In this document: positions 61,897 to 64,000 of the stretch, in pieces
Numbering within the stretch: position 1 is the first letter of the stretch
How the letters are laid out: every line of letters begins with the position of its first letter
From: Vigna angularis
Taxonomy: Eukaryota > Streptophyta > Magnoliopsida > Fabales > Fabaceae
Assembly (NCBI RefSeq): GCF_016808095.1
Contig: NC_068978.1
Coordinates: forward strand, 31,678,160 to 31,742,159
Reading direction: 5' to 3'
DNA: 64,000 bases
The notes under the pieces: generated by a model
The model's input: only the letters and a program-made list of their open reading frames with translations
What the model was told of the DNA's origin: nothing
Database searches by the model: none
Made by a program: the position numbers and the translations under genes

Positions 61897-62400
61897 TAGA
61901 GCTGTCAAAACGGGCCACCTGATTCGATCCGATCCGATCCACCACGGAACCCAACTCATTTATTAGCGAGCCAGAAAAATTCGAACCCGGCTCGACCCAC
62001 CACAGGTTGCCTCACTTAATTACAATTTTTTTAAAATAAAAAGAAATTACAAATTTTCTATAATACAAATCTAAACAAATTTGACTTCCAAATTTGACTC
62101 CCAACATGAGTGTTTAATTAATTTTGAAAATAAGGAACTTAAATAATTTTTTCAAGCAAAAACAAAATAATAAATATTTTTTTATAAAATTAAAATTAAA
62201 TTTTCATAAAATAAAATTAGGTAAGTGGGTTGGTGGGCCAACACGGCCCACCACGGGTTCAACCCGCATGAGCCGGGTTTAAACGAGCCGAGTTGAAATC
62301 TGACCCACATAAAAAAATACAATTTTTTCTAATCCAACCCGGCTCAAACCCGTGGTGGACCAAATTGGCTCGCGGGTTGTGACCCATTTTGACAGCTCTA
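61897..62400. mobile_element. hAT-type non-autonomous element (MITE), 504 bp
   Basis: Terminal inverted repeats TAGAGCTGTCAAAA and its complement at the right end, flanked by a perfect 8-bp duplication TTTTAGAT (61889-61896 and 62401-62408), as for hAT elements. The subterminal regions are GC-rich (GGGCC, CCACCACGG, CCCGGCTC) around an AT-rich middle. No coding capacity. Confidence 0.92.
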
Positions 62401-62408
62401 TTTTAGAT

Positions 62409-64000
62409 ACATTCTGGAATGCATATTTAAAAAATATTTCTAAATTTAGAATTATATTACGAAATGTATATTTTGAAATACTTTTCAGATTATATAATAT
62501 AGATTTATTAAAAAAAGTCAGATGTAATTTTAATTAAAGACCATTTAAGATATCTATAAATTTATGACGTAAAATTAAAAAAGAATTGCGCCGGAAAAAG
62601 GTGAAAGAAAGTGTTATTGTAAACTTTTTAGTGGTATTAGGTAATATAAGTAATTAGTGAATAAAAGTAGATTGAGTGTTTCTTTCAATAACATGTAGGC
62701 ATTGATCTATGTCTTTACCTATTGATATTTGTTCCACATCATACAATAAAAGTCATTTTCTTTCATTTCATTATCTTTTTATATTTTTCATTAAACATTT
62801 GTAATATATCACACTTATAATTTTATCTTTATCCTTCCTTCCCATCCAGTCTAAATGAGGTGCATGTTTTCATCTCCACAAATATTTTTTACATTTTATT
62901 ATTATTGATGAAAAATCATTCAAATTGCAAATTCTTATATATTTTATTTTTGTTTAACTTTTAAGTTATTTTCTTCTGTTTTTTAAATATTAAATACAAA
63001 ATTTTTTAAGTACACATGTCCTAATTTGAATTTATGTTTATTCTCTTGCACCTCTCATATGTTTTGCAACCATTGATTAGAACAAATACAAAGATCTAAG
63101 TTACACACATTATAATATCAACATGTTTCTTCTTTGAAAAATATCTCCCAACATCAATAATATGTTAGTCAATCCACTTTTTAGAAATTTTCTTCTCTAT
63201 AATTATGGAGCACCATCAACCACTTTTTCAACAACTACCATTCATATACAATTCAACAAAAATCAAGAATTATTTGTCTAAAATTCATTGCATAAATGTT
63301 GAATAATTTTGATGTGATAAATCTATACTATTATTCAAGGATGATTCTTCTTTTTCATGTTCACATTATTTTTTCAATTTTACCCTTCAAGTCTATATTT
63401 TTTTTTTCTAATTTTACTTTTCAAGTGACTTTTTTTTCAATTTAGTCATTTTTCTTAAATTTAACAATTTTAAATTAAATAAATAAAAATCATCTACAAA
63501 ATAAATACAAGTTATCTATAATTAAATTGTAAAAATTATTTAAATTTATTTGTATAATTATAAATTTATTAATTTTTGTTCTTATAAAATGTTTTCACTA
63601 GTATTAGAATAATGACAATAATAACAATGTAATATAATATAATTATGAAAAGGAAACACAACTAATATAATATAATAAGAAGACTAAGACGAGGACAACC
63701 ATGACCCATTCTAAAAAAAAAAACAACTTGTGAAGTTTCTATAAATATTTTTTCTTCAAATTATTAGAATATTGTTTACTAATTTGTATTTTAAGTTTAC
63801 CAATTTTTTTAATCTTAAAAAATATGTTAGAAAGAGAACCTCAGTAATTAACTAAGAGAGATATCTTAAATTTACAAATTGGTAAAACACATAACATAAC
63901 ATATATTAACTTATTTTCTATTATTTATAAATTAATAAAAAAAAAGTAATAACTTATCTTATGTGAAAGAATAAAAGTTATATATAATTACCAGAATAAT
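62409..64000. other. AT-rich intergenic DNA to window end
   Basis: Very AT-rich with long A and T runs; no gene, RNA or repeat boundary is recognised. Confidence 0.5.

Overview
This is plant nuclear DNA, AT-rich and dense in nested transposons, with no bacterial features. The host-derived sequences (an OTP70-type PPR gene, a UMP-CMP kinase, a ZmPK1-like receptor kinase, an aspartic protease of the phytepsin type, CCT8) are plant genes. The transposon families, namely Athila, Tekay and Ogre-like Ty3/gypsy elements and CACTA elements, suggest a dicot and probably a papilionoid legume. That species-level guess is inference only. The one host gene that looks intact is the PPR gene at 26515-28095.

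Layout. 1-16591 is the 3' half of an Athila-lineage retrotransposon: the pol/integrase end, a spacer, an extra ORF, a 3' non-coding region and the 3' LTR. A complete 10-kb Tekay/Del chromovirus (3430-13451, minus strand) sits inside its extra ORF, with a perfect AGCTT target-site duplication and almost identical LTRs. 16592-57745 is an array of about ten broken copies of the OTP70-like gene, with shared spacers, around the intact copy. The array also carries a Tourist-type MITE, three solo LTRs (22761-23968, 33051-35113, 36675-41417), a 1.6-kb MULE inside the largest LTR, a UMP-CMP kinase pseudogene and a likely pectinesterase-inhibitor remnant. In the last PPR copy lies a 7.7-kb CACTA element (49317-57037). 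Its own gene is split by a second, 3.4-kb CACTA element (50630-54055) that carries fragments of at least three and probably four unrelated host genes. The array ends at about 57745 by cutting off a G-type lectin receptor kinase. 58643-64000 is mostly AT-rich intergenic DNA with one hAT-type MITE.

How it fits together. OTP70 in Arabidopsis is a chloroplast PPR protein needed for rpoC1 intron splicing. Here it has been copied repeatedly, with promoter and spacers, in both orientations. Several copies share derived breakpoints, so duplication and rearrangement alternated; one 1.3-kb tract is nearly identical between two copies 27 kb apart, so exchange is recent or continuing. Every transposon insertion with a visible intact pair of target-site duplications can be ordered: CACTA in CACTA in PPR copy; MULE in solo LTR in PPR copy; Tekay in Athila.

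The points most worth following are: (1) five 96-bp hairpin repeats in the Tekay LTR whose stem shows a compensatory base-pair change; (2) the nested CACTA with captured gene pieces; (3) inverted OTP70 fragments just downstream of and upstream of the intact gene, which could yield double-stranded RNA.
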